Assembly (NCBI RefSeq): GCF_002532045.1
Contig: NZ_NWTG01000003.1
Coordinates: 372,001-436,000 of the forward strand
Length of the DNA stretch: 64,000 nucleotides
From: Bradyrhizobium sp. C9
GTDB lineage: Bacteria > Pseudomonadota > Alphaproteobacteria > Rhizobiales > Xanthobacteraceae
Direction of reading: 5' to 3'
The first letter of the stretch is position 1. Each line of letters opens with the position of its first letter. Both the position numbers and the translations under genes were made by a program. Under the pieces are notes generated by a model that had not been told where the DNA came from, searched no databases, and saw nothing but the letters and a program-made list of their open reading frames with translations. Below are positions 42,712-52,365 of this stretch, one piece after another.

Positions 42712-43902
42712 TCAGTCATCTTCGCGCGAGGGCGGCGCCTTGCCGAGCGCCCGCTTCAGCCGCGCGGTCAGCTCCGGATAATGACGCAGCGCCAGCACGG
42801 CACGGTCACGCAGCGCGTGGGGCTGCCCGCGCCAGCTCAAGGGTGCACTGAGGTCGACCAATGGCGTGCGCTGCGGTCCGAACCGCCGCTTGTAGCTGTA
42901 GTTGCCGATCGAGAAATCGAACTCCCGCACACCATCCTTGTGCAGCGCTGCGATGGTGCGATCGACGATCAGCCGGCCCGGCGAACACGCCGACCATTTC
43001 CCGCCCGCATTGCTGATGCGGATCATGACGTAGCGTGAGCCGGTGCGGATGCCGAGCAGTGTCGCCACGACTTCGTCGTGGGTCGCAAGCGCGGTCATGA
43101 CAGCATAGCCCCGACTGGTGCCTTCGCGCACGAGGTGGCGATAGAAGGCGGCGCAATCCGCATTGTCGAGCGCGTAATTGAGCCCCAGACTGTTCAGCCG
43201 CACGCCCTGCTGCACTTCCGTGACGGACAGCAGGTCCAGCGCCTCGTCGGTATCCGTGGCGACCCTGAACGTCGCGGACGGCTCGCGCGCGAACACGCGC
43301 CAGCTCCGTCCCAATTCCTTGCGGACCTTCCGGCTCAGCTCGTAGCGCCAGGCGTTGTGGTCGTCGCCGATGGTCAAGAGATTGCCGTTGACGACCGATG
43401 GTCCGATGCCATCGAGCAGCGCCAGCGGATTGAATCGCGTCGCGAGCTTGACCGGCATCTTGCGAAACCGGATGAGATCAGCCCCGCCGTGCGCCTTGCG
43501 CAGCGCGGCCTGCAAATCGCGCCAGAACTGCCATGCGGCGACGTCGTCGCGCGGCGCGGCCGGCCCGAGTACCGGCGCGTTGAAATCGGTGAGGTTGAGG
43601 TCGGCGAATTCGACGATGCGCAGGCTGCCCTGCCGATGACGGATCAGCGGCAGCAGCGCCGCCCGCTCGCCGGTCGCGGCATCGCTGACAAGGGCGATCA
43701 GCGGCTCGACGCCGTCGGTCGACGCGAAAGCGCGGTACCATGATGCATACCACTGCGGATGCTGGAACGCCGTAAGCGGCTCGAACGCGCCCCAGCGGGC
43801 GGCCGCCTGCGCCCAATCGGAAACCAATTCGACGCGATAGCCGACCGCATAGGCAGCGACCCGCGCCCCGAATTTCTCAACCGCAGTCGTCAAGACCGTC
43901 AT
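42712..43902 (-). CDS. CelD/BcsL-like GNAT acetyltransferase (Acetyltransf_6)
   Basis: A 396-residue protein. The N-terminal half binds the surface of a GNAT dimer-like fold; the C-terminal half has the acetyltransferase motifs around VVATLLGIRTGSRYVMIRI and GVREFDFSIGNYSYKRRFGP (about residues 268-345), as in proteins linked to cellulose and exopolysaccharide synthesis. The GNAT fold here may also resemble FemAB-type aminoacyl transferases. The ATG at 43902 is chosen; a TTG at 43923 also exists. It starts 28 bases after the JmjC-like gene and is co-transcribed with it. Confidence 0.75.
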   Translation of the reverse strand: MTVLTTAVEKFGARVAAYAVGYRVELVSDWAQAAARWGAFEPLTAFQHPQWYASWYRAFASTDGVEPLIALVSDAATGERAALLPLIRHRQGSLRIVEFADLNLTDFNAPVLGPAAPRDDVAAWQFWRDLQAALRKAHGGADLIRFRKMPVKLATRFNPLALLDGIGPSVVNGNLLTIGDDHNAWRYELSRKVRKELGRSWRVFAREPSATFRVATDTDEALDLLSVTEVQQGVRLNSLGLNYALDNADCAAFYRHLVREGTSRGYAVMTALATHDEVVATLLGIRTGSRYVMIRISNAGGKWSACSPGRLIVDRTIAALHKDGVREFDFSIGNYSYKRRFGPQRTPLVDLSAPLSWRGQPHALRDRAVLALRHYPELTARLKRALGKAPPSREDD

Positions 43903-43929
43903 TCCAGCACCTGCTACCGGCAAGCCCGC

Positions 43930-44889
43930 TTACGCTGCTTCCAACGCCGCCTTGGGCGAGTCCTTGGGCAGGTCGACGATCTTGCCGAGATCGCTCTCGT
44001 CGAGGCGGAAGTCGATCGCACGCCGCACGGCGCGTTCACGCTTCACCCACTTGCCGTCGCGCAGCAGCTTCTGCATCACCTGCTTGGCGAAGAAGGTCGG
44101 GCCGCGGATGCTGCGACTACGCGGCGTGTAGCCGAAGCGATGCCGCAGCATGCCGTTGGCGAGATGCAGGATCTGGGCGCGGCGGATATCGTCGTTCACA
44201 TAGGAGATCGTCATCGAGATGTTGACGGTGTCGAGGTTCTCGACGCGGTGCGGCGCATTGAGCGGCCAGTTCAGCATCTGGCCGGGTTCGAGATCGATCA
44301 CCTGCGCATGCCAGTCGTACCAGGGCTCGTAGGGGATATCGACCTCGACGTCGAACAGCGCGATGTTCTCGAGGTGCTCGGGCCGGATGAACGGCTGCGT
44401 GCTGGGATAGATGTAGACCCGCTTGCGGCCGGCGATCTGGACCAGGCCCTGCCCCGGCAGATCGGCGTGGTAATAGACCTGCGCATCGGGCGACGAAATC
44501 AGGATGCCGGCCTGATGGGTCGGCGCATCGAAACCGGGAACCTTGGCTGCGATCTCGCCGAACATCTGCTCGATCATGTCGCGGTAGCGGCGATCGATCG
44601 CGGTGACGTTGCGCAGGTTCAGCCACAGGCCGCCGCGCGAAATCGCCTCGATCACCTGATGACCGCGCAGCCTGCCGATCTCGCCCTCGCGCCACACCCG
44701 GCTCGATCCCTTGGCGCCGGTCTTGACCAGGCTGTAATGCTCGCGCGGATAGTGCTCGATCAGCTTGGCGAGATCGTCCATCGAGAACGCCGGCTGCCGG
44801 TGCATCGTGTGCTCGAGCCGGATCGGCTGATGGCTCCAGAGCCTGGAATGGTTGTCATTCCAATTCGTGAAGATCTTGCCCGTCGTCAT
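43930..44889 (-). CDS. JmjC/cupin-like Fe(II)/2-oxoglutarate dioxygenase candidate
   Basis: A 319-residue protein. The double-stranded beta-helix carries a facial triad: His141-x-Asp143 in YYHADLPGQG and His214 in NAPHRV. The Lys/Arg in GRKRVYIYP could bind 2-oxoglutarate. This is the pattern of JmjC-type hydroxylases such as YcfD-like and FIH-like proteins. It lacks a signal peptide, so it would act on a protein or sugar nucleotide in the cytoplasm. AGGAG precedes the ATG at 44889; the frame open to 44976 is not used. Partner gene: the CelD-like acetyltransferase downstream. Confidence 0.75.
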   Translation of the reverse strand: MTTGKIFTNWNDNHSRLWSHQPIRLEHTMHRQPAFSMDDLAKLIEHYPREHYSLVKTGAKGSSRVWREGEIGRLRGHQVIEAISRGGLWLNLRNVTAIDRRYRDMIEQMFGEIAAKVPGFDAPTHQAGILISSPDAQVYYHADLPGQGLVQIAGRKRVYIYPSTQPFIRPEHLENIALFDVEVDIPYEPWYDWHAQVIDLEPGQMLNWPLNAPHRVENLDTVNISMTISYVNDDIRRAQILHLANGMLRHRFGYTPRSRSIRGPTFFAKQVMQKLLRDGKWVKRERAVRRAIDFRLDESDLGKIVDLPKDSPKAALEAA

Positions 44890-45082
44890 GGTCGCGCTCC
44901 TGGCTGCTGCGCCGTTTCGCTTCATCCGATGTCCCGTTCCGGGACGAGCTGGCAGCTCTTGAGCAGGGATTGGCAAGAACGGTGCCGTCGCGTATGCGCG
45001 CAGGGTTACGCATCGCTAAGGTCTCGCCGATATGGCTAACCGCGACGTTTCCGGAGCCGGCCGCCCAAGCCGACAGGACTGA

Positions 45083-46177
45083 ATGACTGAACCACCCCGA
45101 TATCGCGCGCTGTTTCTCGGCGCCGGGCCGCAGATGCACTGCGGCGTCGGGCAGTTCACCCGCCTGCTGCAGGAGACGATCGACAAGATCGAGCCCGGTG
45201 CAAGCAAGGCGTTACCCCTGACCCAGACCGACGGCCGGATCGGCGAGATCTGGCGCGCGGTCGGCAGCGCGGACAGCGTGGTCTGCAACTTCCCGATCGT
45301 GGCCTGGAAGCGCGTGATCGCGCGGCCCTTGCTCGCGCTGCTGTTTGCCCGGCTGCGGCGCCGCAAGGTCGTCCTGATCCAGCACGAATGGGCCGGCCTC
45401 AACGGCATCCGCAGGCTGACCTATATCCCCGCTTTGTGGCTGGCGAACACCATCGTGATGTTCTCGCCGCTGGTGCGCCGCGAGCTCGCCGATGACCGCA
45501 TCATGCGCGGCATGGTGCGGAAATGCGTGCTGGCGCCGCTGCCGCCGAACATCGCCGCGCCGGCCGGCTTTTCGGATTCGATGCTGCTGCAGCGGCTCGT
45601 CGCGGCACGCAGCAACGGCCAACTCATCGTCGGCCATTTCGGCTCGATCTACCCCGGCAAGCAGCCGAACGGGCTGCTCGAGATCGGCGCGATCCTGAAG
45701 CAGCGGGGCCTGCAGCCCTTGATCGTCTATGTCGGCTCCTTCATCCGCGGCACCGACAACATCGAGCGGAAGTTCTATGCCCGCGTCGCCAAGCTGGGGC
45801 TGAAGGGCGATGTGATCGTTTCCGGCTACGTCGCCTCCGATCACGAAGTGTTCGGCCTGCTCGGCGAGATCGATGTGTTCTGCTACTCGCTGGCCGAGGG
45901 CCTGACCGCGCGGCGCTCCAGTATCCTGGCCTGCGTGCAGTCGGGCCGGCCGCTGATCGTCACCGGCCCGGCGCTGCCGGACGAATTCGACCACCATCCG
46001 CGCTTCAAGGAATTGATCGATCGCGGCGCCATCCTGCTGGTGCCGCGCGACGCCGACAGTGCGGCCTATGCCGACCGGATCGTCACGGCGCTGAAGCGGC
46101 CGACTGTGCCCGTGCCCCCGTTCGATTTCGACGGCTGGTGGACGGACGTTGCCAACGCAGTCCGCGCGCAGCTCTAG
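45083..46177 (+). CDS. Glycosyltransferase, GT4-like
   Basis: A 364-residue protein with a GT-B fold. An N-terminal FLGAGPQMHCGVGQFTRLL recalls the phosphate-loop Gly pattern, and the C-terminal half has GHFGSIYPGKQPNGLLEI, VYVGSFIRGTDNIERKF and an EGLTARRSSILACVQSGRP region in place of the usual E-x7-E of GT4. No signal peptide; it would add a sugar to a lipid-linked or growing glycan in the cytoplasm. It overlaps the convergent polymerase gene by four bases at its end. Confidence 0.8.
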   Translation: MTEPPRYRALFLGAGPQMHCGVGQFTRLLQETIDKIEPGASKALPLTQTDGRIGEIWRAVGSADSVVCNFPIVAWKRVIARPLLALLFARLRRRKVVLIQHEWAGLNGIRRLTYIPALWLANTIVMFSPLVRRELADDRIMRGMVRKCVLAPLPPNIAAPAGFSDSMLLQRLVAARSNGQLIVGHFGSIYPGKQPNGLLEIGAILKQRGLQPLIVYVGSFIRGTDNIERKFYARVAKLGLKGDVIVSGYVASDHEVFGLLGEIDVFCYSLAEGLTARRSSILACVQSGRPLIVTGPALPDEFDHHPRFKELIDRGAILLVPRDADSAAYADRIVTALKRPTVPVPPFDFDGWWTDVANAVRAQL

Positions 46178-47493
46178 ACCTCGTCCCGCATCCGGAACCG
46201 GGCCAGATAATGCAGCCCGAACACCGCGATCAGGAACGTCACCCAGATCGTGTCGGCGCGATCGAGGAAGAAGCTCTCCATCGACGAGAGATAGAGCCCG
46301 AACAGCCAGATCCGCAGGAACAGCATCGTCAGCGGCGCATCGTTGCCGCCGCGATCCGCGGCCTGAAAGTCGCGGAGCGGCTTGACGACGACAGCCGCGA
46401 TCAACAGCACGAGACCGGGCAGACCGGTCCCGAGCGCGGTATCGAGATAGCCATTGTGGCTGTGCGAGGCATAGCCCGCCCACTCCTTGCCTTCCTGCAG
46501 GTTCTGGACCGCGCTGGTGCCCCAGAACGACTCGAAGCCGTAGCCGGTCCATAGCCGCTGATGCAGCGATTCGAGGGCGAAGGCCCAGATGTCGGCGCGG
46601 CCGGTGAAGGAGGTGTCGATCGGCATCCGGTCCGCGATCGCGGCGAGCGTATCGCTCATCACGGTGCCGACGCTGAACAGATTGAGCAGCAGCAGCGGCG
46701 TCAGCAGCAGCAACGCGCGGCCCCACAACGAGCCGATCACCGGCATCAGCGCGGTCAGCATCAACACGGCGGCACAGAGCACGATCGCGCTCTTGCCGGC
46801 GGTGAAGAACAGGAACACCGCGGCGAGGGTGGTCACGGCGATGCCCGACAGCCAGCCGCCGGCCCGCATCAGATAGATGCCGAGCAAGATCAGCATCGCC
46901 ATCATCGCTGCCGCCACGTTCTTGTGGCCGAACGCGCCGCGCCAGTTGCCGGCAAGCGCCGGCTCCTGCGGATCGGTGGCCTGATGGATCGACAGATGCG
47001 GTGCGAGGAAGACGCCGAGGTAACACGTCACCAGCAGCACCAGCGCGGCGATGCCGAACCAGCGCATCAATTCGCCCTGCGATTTCGGCAGCAGCAGCAG
47101 CGTCGCGGTCACCACGATCACGAACACCGACAGCGCCAGGCGGCGCAGCGAGGTGGCAGGATCAGACGACAGCACGACGGTGACGCAGATCCAGCCGGCG
47201 AACAGCAGGAAGGCCGGCGTCAGCAGCGATTTCAGCGCCGGCAGATTGTCGCGCAGGGTCAACGCCAGCATCGCGACCATCAGCACGCCGAACAGCGCGT
47301 AAAGCACCGCGTCCTTGCCGGTGACCACGTCGCCGACATAGAAGCCGCTCAGGTCCGCGAACGGCCGCAGCGATATCCAGACCAGCAGGAGGATACCGAC
47401 AAAGAATGCGGCGCGGACGATGTCCATCACCGGCCGGCGCGCAATGTCGGCGATCAGCGCCCGGCTCTCCGCGGTGACGGACAACTCACTCAC
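46174..47493 (-). CDS. O-antigen ligase/polymerase (Wzy-C family), candidate 1
   Basis: A 439-residue integral membrane protein with about 12 helices. The periplasmic loop carries the family region ALESLHQRLWTGYGFESFWGTSA and YASHSHNGYLDTALGTGLPGL (HNGYL motif), typical of Wzy-C ligases and polymerases. It starts at a GTG overlapping the TGA of the glycosyltransferase gene 47490-48485 (GTGA), so the pair is coupled. The frame is open upstream, but that part overlaps the other gene. Assigned to polymerise repeat units; ligase activity is the alternative. Confidence 0.85.
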   Translation of the reverse strand: MSELSVTAESRALIADIARRPVMDIVRAAFFVGILLLVWISLRPFADLSGFYVGDVVTGKDAVLYALFGVLMVAMLALTLRDNLPALKSLLTPAFLLFAGWICVTVVLSSDPATSLRRLALSVFVIVVTATLLLLPKSQGELMRWFGIAALVLLVTCYLGVFLAPHLSIHQATDPQEPALAGNWRGAFGHKNVAAAMMAMLILLGIYLMRAGGWLSGIAVTTLAAVFLFFTAGKSAIVLCAAVLMLTALMPVIGSLWGRALLLLTPLLLLNLFSVGTVMSDTLAAIADRMPIDTSFTGRADIWAFALESLHQRLWTGYGFESFWGTSAVQNLQEGKEWAGYASHSHNGYLDTALGTGLPGLVLLIAAVVVKPLRDFQAADRGGNDAPLTMLFLRIWLFGLYLSSMESFFLDRADTIWVTFLIAVFGLHYLARFRMRDEV

Positions 47494-48485
47494 GACGCGA
47501 TCTTGGAAGCTGCGTAGGGCTGCGGCTCGATGCCGAGCACCGCAAGCGCACTGCCGACCGCGACCACCATCGGGTGCATCGCAATCACGGCCTGCTGCTC
47601 GCGCAGCACGATGCGCGTGAAGCGATACAGCGAGAACGGCACAAGGCCGAACATCTTGGCCTTGACGACCGCGCGTGACCACATCGTCTGCGCCGCCTTG
47701 CGCTCGATGTGATAGTTGATCGCGCCGATCCGCAATCCGCGCCGCACGATCCAGCCGAGATTGGTACGGGTCGAGGGAACGGTCTCGCTGATGACCGCGT
47801 CCGTGACCCAGAAGAAGCGAAAGCCGGCGCGGCGCGCCCGCGCGAAGAAATCGTGGTCGCCGCCGCCGAGGAAGTTGAAACGCAGGTCGAAGGCGGGCTG
47901 TCCGAGCCTGTCGAACACCGCGCGCCGGATCAGGCAATTGCCGCAACCATAGATCACCGGAACCGGACCGCTGGCGTGATAGGCCGGCGCGAACGCCGGA
48001 TGCCGCTTGAGGCTGCGCTTGTGCTCATCGTCGAAATTCGGCCACACCGGCCCGCCGACGATCTCGGCGCCGGAGGTCTCGGCCGCCTGCACCATCCGCT
48101 CCAGCCAATCCGGCGAAGCGACCTCGTCGTCGTCGATCATCAGGAAGTTCTGCGCGTTCGGGAAGGTCTCGAGCGCGGTCTCGAATGCCGCGTTGATCGC
48201 CTGGCAATTGCCCTGCCGCGGCTCGACGATGCAGACGCCGCGAAGCTTGCCGGAATTGAGAAACTCGGCCGCGACCGGCGCGCTCTCGCAGCGCGCCGCA
48301 TCATTTTCGACCACGACGATCGCAAAGCTGCGCTCGGTGCGCTGCGCCGCCACGGACTGCAGCGTCAGCCGCAGGTGCTGGGGGCGCCGGAAGCTCGGAA
48401 TACAGATAACGGTCTCGATGGAGCAATCCAGCGCGGGCGAGGTGGTGACCCAGGCGCGGTCGGCTACGGCAAGCTCGGTCGACAT
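47490..48485 (-). CDS. Glycosyltransferase family 2
   Basis: A 331-residue GT-A protein. The nucleotide site includes VICIPSFRRPQHLRLTL near the start and the metal motif FLMIDDDEVASPDWL (DDD at about 120-122). A GGPVWPNFDDEH stretch and GCGNCLIRRAVFDRL follow. The ATG at 48485 sits 8 bases after AGGAGG and is preferred over ATG 48491. It is followed directly by the polymerase gene (four-base overlap). Donor and acceptor are unknown. Confidence 0.87.
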   Translation of the reverse strand: MSTELAVADRAWVTTSPALDCSIETVICIPSFRRPQHLRLTLQSVAAQRTERSFAIVVVENDAARCESAPVAAEFLNSGKLRGVCIVEPRQGNCQAINAAFETALETFPNAQNFLMIDDDEVASPDWLERMVQAAETSGAEIVGGPVWPNFDDEHKRSLKRHPAFAPAYHASGPVPVIYGCGNCLIRRAVFDRLGQPAFDLRFNFLGGGDHDFFARARRAGFRFFWVTDAVISETVPSTRTNLGWIVRRGLRIGAINYHIERKAAQTMWSRAVVKAKMFGLVPFSLYRFTRIVLREQQAVIAMHPMVVAVGSALAVLGIEPQPYAASKIAS

Positions 48486-48890
48486 CTCCATGCCCTCCTG
48501 GCAATCGCGATTCGCACGACGCATCGTCCCGGCACGGATCGGAATGGGACATGGCCGTCCCAAAGTGACCGACACCGGCGGCAATACGGACGCGGCGCGA
48601 ACGTTACGGGGACCTCATGGCAAAATCCGCTCCAGACGAAACCCGCGTTACCGCAACTTCGTCGCAAGGTTAATTTGAAGTCGAACGAAGCGATTTGCGG
48701 GGATTGCCGATCGCGTCGGGCGCGCAGCCTCACGATCGGCGCCACGCCGTTAGCTGATCCTTAGGGTTAAGAGCCGTCACGCGCGCGTGCAGCGCGCCTT
48801 GCGCTTCAGTTGGCATTCAATTTGCTGATCGCCCCATAAATCCTCGATCGATCCGGTCGCAACAACGCAAAACACTGCCTGAGGTTCACC
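48486..48890. other. Intergenic region between divergent polysaccharide genes
   Basis: About 405 bases between the GT2 gene (minus) and the radical SAM gene (plus). GGTTAA motifs occur at 48669 and 48766. No gene or clear operator was recognised; both promoters should lie here. Confidence 0.4.
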
Positions 48891-49979
48891 TTGAAAGCGC
48901 TCGACCTCGTCTCGCTCGGCACCAAGCATGTCCGCAACGCCCTCTCGGAAGAGCTCTATTTGCGTACCGGACGGGACGTCACCCGCCCGGCCGCGATCTT
49001 CGCCGAGGTGGTCGAACGCTGCAATTACAAGTGCCGCTACTGCGACTACTGGCGCCGCCCGAACTATCGCGACGAGATGTCGATCGACGAATGGCAGCGC
49101 GCGCTCGCGAGCCTGAAGGAATTCATCGGCGCCTATCACATCGAGTTCGCCGGCGGCGAGCCCTATATCAAGAAGGGCTTCCTCGACCTGCTGCGGTTCT
49201 GCCGCGACAGCGACATCCACTGGGGCGTCACCACCAATGGCGGCGCCTACCTCAACAAGAAGATCGTGGCGCAAACCGTCGAGGCGCACCCGTTCAACAT
49301 CAACATCTCGATCGATTCCACCGATCCCAAGATTCACAACTACTCGCGCGGCGTCGAGAACTCGCTGAGCGACATCATGCAGGGCATCCGCAACGTCGCC
49401 GAGCAGCGCCGTGCCGAAGGCCTGGATTTCCCGATCATCATCAAGCCGGTCGTGCACCGGCTGAACTTCCGCCGCCTGCCCGAAATGGTCGACTGGATCC
49501 AAGAGATCGGCGCTACCGCGCTGAGCTTCCAGCCGGTCGAGCAGGGCACGCAGGAGGTCGAGGACGAACTGTGGATCGGCGAGAGCGAGCTGGACGATCT
49601 CATCAAGGTCCGCGACGAGCTGTTGCGCATGAAGCGCGAGGGCGCGCCGATCCTCAACGGCGAGGCCGTGCTGCGGGCCTGGCCGAACCATTTCCGCCGC
49701 GAAAAGGCGCCGAAGGAAGTGATGCCCTGCCGGGTCGGCATGCGCAATTACTTCATCCGCTCCGACGGCCGCCTGGAAACGTGCTGGTTCTTCAAGCCGA
49801 TCGGCAACGTGCGCACCCAGACCGCACGTGAGATCTGGTACAGCGAGGAAGCCCGGGCCCGCCGCAAGGAGACCGTCGCCTGCGACAAGCTCTGCCTGTT
49901 CACCTGCCTCGCTCAGCGCACGCTGCAGGACAAGCTGAAGATGGGCCTGACGCTGTTGACCAACACCAAGGCCGCCTGA
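48891..49979 (+). CDS. Radical SAM protein with SPASM-like C-terminus
   Basis: A 362-residue enzyme. The [4Fe-4S]-AdoMet motif is C44-x3-C48-x2-C51 in ERCNYKCRYCDYW; GGEPYI follows at about residue 87 (the GGE motif). The C-terminus has cysteines in MPCRVGMRNY, ETCWFF and ACDKLCLFTCLAQ, the spacing of a SPASM or twitch cluster that may hold a second iron-sulfur centre. The substrate could be a peptide, a sugar or a lipid carrier. Start is a TTG 7 bases after GAGG. Placed inside a polysaccharide cluster and oriented away from the GT2 gene. Confidence 0.85.
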   Translation: MKALDLVSLGTKHVRNALSEELYLRTGRDVTRPAAIFAEVVERCNYKCRYCDYWRRPNYRDEMSIDEWQRALASLKEFIGAYHIEFAGGEPYIKKGFLDLLRFCRDSDIHWGVTTNGGAYLNKKIVAQTVEAHPFNINISIDSTDPKIHNYSRGVENSLSDIMQGIRNVAEQRRAEGLDFPIIIKPVVHRLNFRRLPEMVDWIQEIGATALSFQPVEQGTQEVEDELWIGESELDDLIKVRDELLRMKREGAPILNGEAVLRAWPNHFRREKAPKEVMPCRVGMRNYFIRSDGRLETCWFFKPIGNVRTQTAREIWYSEEARARRKETVACDKLCLFTCLAQRTLQDKLKMGLTLLTNTKAA

Positions 49980-49996
49980 CGTAGCAAGAGAGAAAC

Positions 49997-50036
49997 AGCA
50001 AAGCCCGGTCGGTCCACGGACAGACCGGGCTTTGCT
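49997..50036. terminator. Rho-independent terminator, probably bidirectional
   Basis: A 14-bp perfect stem (AGCAAAGCCCGGTC at 49997-50010, complement at 50023-50036) with a 12-base loop between the convergent radical SAM and GH26-like genes. T or A runs are short on both sides. Confidence 0.8.
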
Positions 50037-50050
50037 CGATCGTTTTGGGC

Positions 50051-51019
50051 TCAGCCCGCGAACAGCTTGCGGAACAGGCTGGCGGATTCCGGAAACCGGC
50101 CGTTGTCGATCTGCGTCGGCCATAGTCCGTCGACATCGAAATAGGCCGCGTAGGCGATCGCAGCCTGATTGGCGGCGAACCAGTCGTGCATCTGCTGCAC
50201 GAAGAACGCGTTGTCGCCGGACTGGCCGACGCCCCACTCCGGATAGCTCATCAGCTTGCCGTGCTTCGCTGCGAACGTCCGCTGCCATTCGAGACCGAAC
50301 GGCGCCTTCAGACAGGAATTGGTCCAGCGCTCCGCCGCGCTGCCTTCGGATTTGAAATCGTAGACGTCGAGACCGATGAAATCGACGACGTCATCGCCGG
50401 GATAGGCGGCGTCGGCCGGCATGTCCTGCGCTCCCCAGCCCGGACACCAGTCGAACTTGAAACTCCGGGAATGTCGGCGGAAGATTCCAACCACGCGGCG
50501 GAACGCCTGGATGTAATCGTCCTCATGGCCTTTCGCGAACCAGCCCGAGTTGGAGATGTTCATCTCCCAGCCGAGGCGGATGATCGCCTTGGGATGTGCC
50601 GCGTCGATGGCGCGCGCGGCCGCCTCGAACTCGGCATCGTGCAGGCCGCCCGCGACATCGGCGAGCGGCGTGCCCGGCATGCTGAGCGGCACCGACCAGG
50701 CCAGATTGCGCGCCGGATTGAGCTTCTTCCAGAGCCCCGGCACCCAATCGAGCTTGTGAAAGTCGTCCCAGCTGCTCTGGCCGTAGAAGTCGACGCCGAG
50801 CACCGACGAGCGCGGCCGATTGAGCCATGTCTCCCAGGCCTGCAACACATGCTCGCGGCCAGTCTCGCCCCAATTGACGAAGGCGCCGGCGAACCGCGCC
50901 GAATTCGCACCGAGCTGCGATCGGGCTGACGGCGCGGCCCGCGCAGTCGACAGTCCGCTCAGGGCAAGCGCCGCGACTACTAGGGCACCGCGCCGCGTGA
51001 TTCCGCGATCAGTCGGCAT
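50051..51019 (-). CDS. Exported GH26-like glycoside hydrolase
   Basis: A 322-residue exported enzyme. The N-terminus has a twin-arginine signal (TRRGALVVAALALSGLSTARA). The (beta/alpha)8 fold shows the acid/base Glu152 in IIRLGWEMN and the nucleophile Glu261 in MSYPEWGVGQ, the layout of family 26 mannanase-type hydrolases. GGAG precedes the ATG at 51019. It lies among glycan genes and could trim or release the surface polysaccharide; the exact sugar is unknown. Expected in the periplasm or outside. Confidence 0.78.
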   Translation of the reverse strand: MPTDRGITRRGALVVAALALSGLSTARAAPSARSQLGANSARFAGAFVNWGETGREHVLQAWETWLNRPRSSVLGVDFYGQSSWDDFHKLDWVPGLWKKLNPARNLAWSVPLSMPGTPLADVAGGLHDAEFEAAARAIDAAHPKAIIRLGWEMNISNSGWFAKGHEDDYIQAFRRVVGIFRRHSRSFKFDWCPGWGAQDMPADAAYPGDDVVDFIGLDVYDFKSEGSAAERWTNSCLKAPFGLEWQRTFAAKHGKLMSYPEWGVGQSGDNAFFVQQMHDWFAANQAAIAYAAYFDVDGLWPTQIDNGRFPESASLFRKLFAG

Positions 51020-51438
51020 CGCGCGCTCCAGCCGGCTCGCTTGAAGCGCGCGTGCCAAAAGCACACAGCGCCGACAGGGCGGATGTCTCGAAATGGACTG
51101 ATGGTGCAGCCCGCCATTCGGCCGTGCCGCTTACCCGCCGGAAATACCACCGAATCTGCATGTGCACTCACCTGCGCCGACCTCGTCGGCATTCGAGACG
51201 GCAGCACTGCAATATCCGGGCAACATCCCGGTCCAGCGTCAAAATCGCGCAACCGAACGATGATTGACGATCCGCTACCGACCGCAGCGGGCGATCATTT
51301 ACCATTGCTTAACCATCAACGCCGCCGATAGGGTCATCAAATCTCTCCGGCACCGATCTTGCTGAACTGGGGTTCAGGACAAAGTCCGGCGACCACGATG
51401 TGCCGCCGTGAAACGGTGTCGCCGGAGAGAGTTACGAG
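51020..51438. other. Intergenic region between divergent polysaccharide genes
   Basis: About 419 bases between the GH26-like gene (minus) and the DUF6492 gene (plus). A TTAACC motif occurs at 51309. No gene or clear operator was recognised. Confidence 0.35.
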
Positions 51439-52365
51439 ATGAACCCTGTCGCGTTGCTGACCCCGACCTACGGGCGCGATCTGGAAATCTGCACGCTGCT
51501 CTGCGAGAGCGTGGATCGTCACGTCACGTCGTTCTCCAGGCACTATCTGCTGGTCCCGGATTGCGACCTGCCGCTGTTCGCGCCGCTGGCCAGCGAGCGC
51601 CGCATCGTCATTCCGGCCTCCTCCTTCCTGCCCGACTGGCTTCGGCCGCTGCCGCGCATGATCCAGCGCAAGCGCCGCCAGTTCTGGTGGTCGCTGCGCG
51701 CCAAGCCGGTGAACGGCTGGCACGTCCAGCAGATCCTGAAGATCGCGGCGACGATCGCGCTGCCCTATGAGCGGTTCTGCATCCTGGATTCCGACATCGT
51801 GTTCTTCCGCGATTTCGACCTTTCGCGCTTCCAGTATCCGAACTCGATCCCGCTGCTGAAAATGGCCGATGCCGTCACCGCCGACCAGCCGCGCCATTCG
51901 CGCTGGCTCGAGACCAGCCATCAGCTGATCGGCCTGCCGACGCCGCCGTTCCCGGCACCGGATTTCATCGGACACATCATCTTCTGGGACAAGCAGACCA
52001 CGCGCGCGCTCACTGAGCGCATCGAGGCCGTCTCCGGGATGAGCTGGATCGAGGCGCTGTGCCGAACCCGCGAGTTCTCCGAATATCTGCTGTACGGCTT
52101 CTTCGTCGAGAACGACGGGTCCGCCGCATTGCGTCACTCCGACGTGCCGAAGACGCCCTGCGTCAGCTACTGGGACGATCCGACCCTGAGCAAGGACGAG
52201 CTCACCCGGCTGCTGCTGCGCGCCAATCGGGACGACGTCGCGTTCTCGATCGCATCGTTCTCGGGAACGCCGGTCGCGACGATTCGCGAGGTCGTGGCCG
52301 AGAGCGACGCCATCCTGGCATCGTCGGCGGCCACAAGGCTTTCGGAGCTCGCCGCATCATGCTGA
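51439..52365 (+). CDS. DUF6492 family, putative glycosyltransferase
   Basis: A 308-residue protein. The N-terminal MNPVALLTPTYGRDLEICTLL and the metal-binding-like D-x-D in CILDSDIVFF (about 115-119) suggest a GT-A glycosyltransferase. The remainder carries FIGHIIFWDKQTT and a C-terminal FSEYLLYGFFVEND region that the DUF6492 family shares. GGAGAG precedes the ATG. It overlaps the flippase gene by seven bases and starts a run of four plus-strand genes. Confidence 0.75.
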   Translation: MNPVALLTPTYGRDLEICTLLCESVDRHVTSFSRHYLLVPDCDLPLFAPLASERRIVIPASSFLPDWLRPLPRMIQRKRRQFWWSLRAKPVNGWHVQQILKIAATIALPYERFCILDSDIVFFRDFDLSRFQYPNSIPLLKMADAVTADQPRHSRWLETSHQLIGLPTPPFPAPDFIGHIIFWDKQTTRALTERIEAVSGMSWIEALCRTREFSEYLLYGFFVENDGSAALRHSDVPKTPCVSYWDDPTLSKDELTRLLLRANRDDVAFSIASFSGTPVATIREVVAESDAILASSAATRLSELAASC

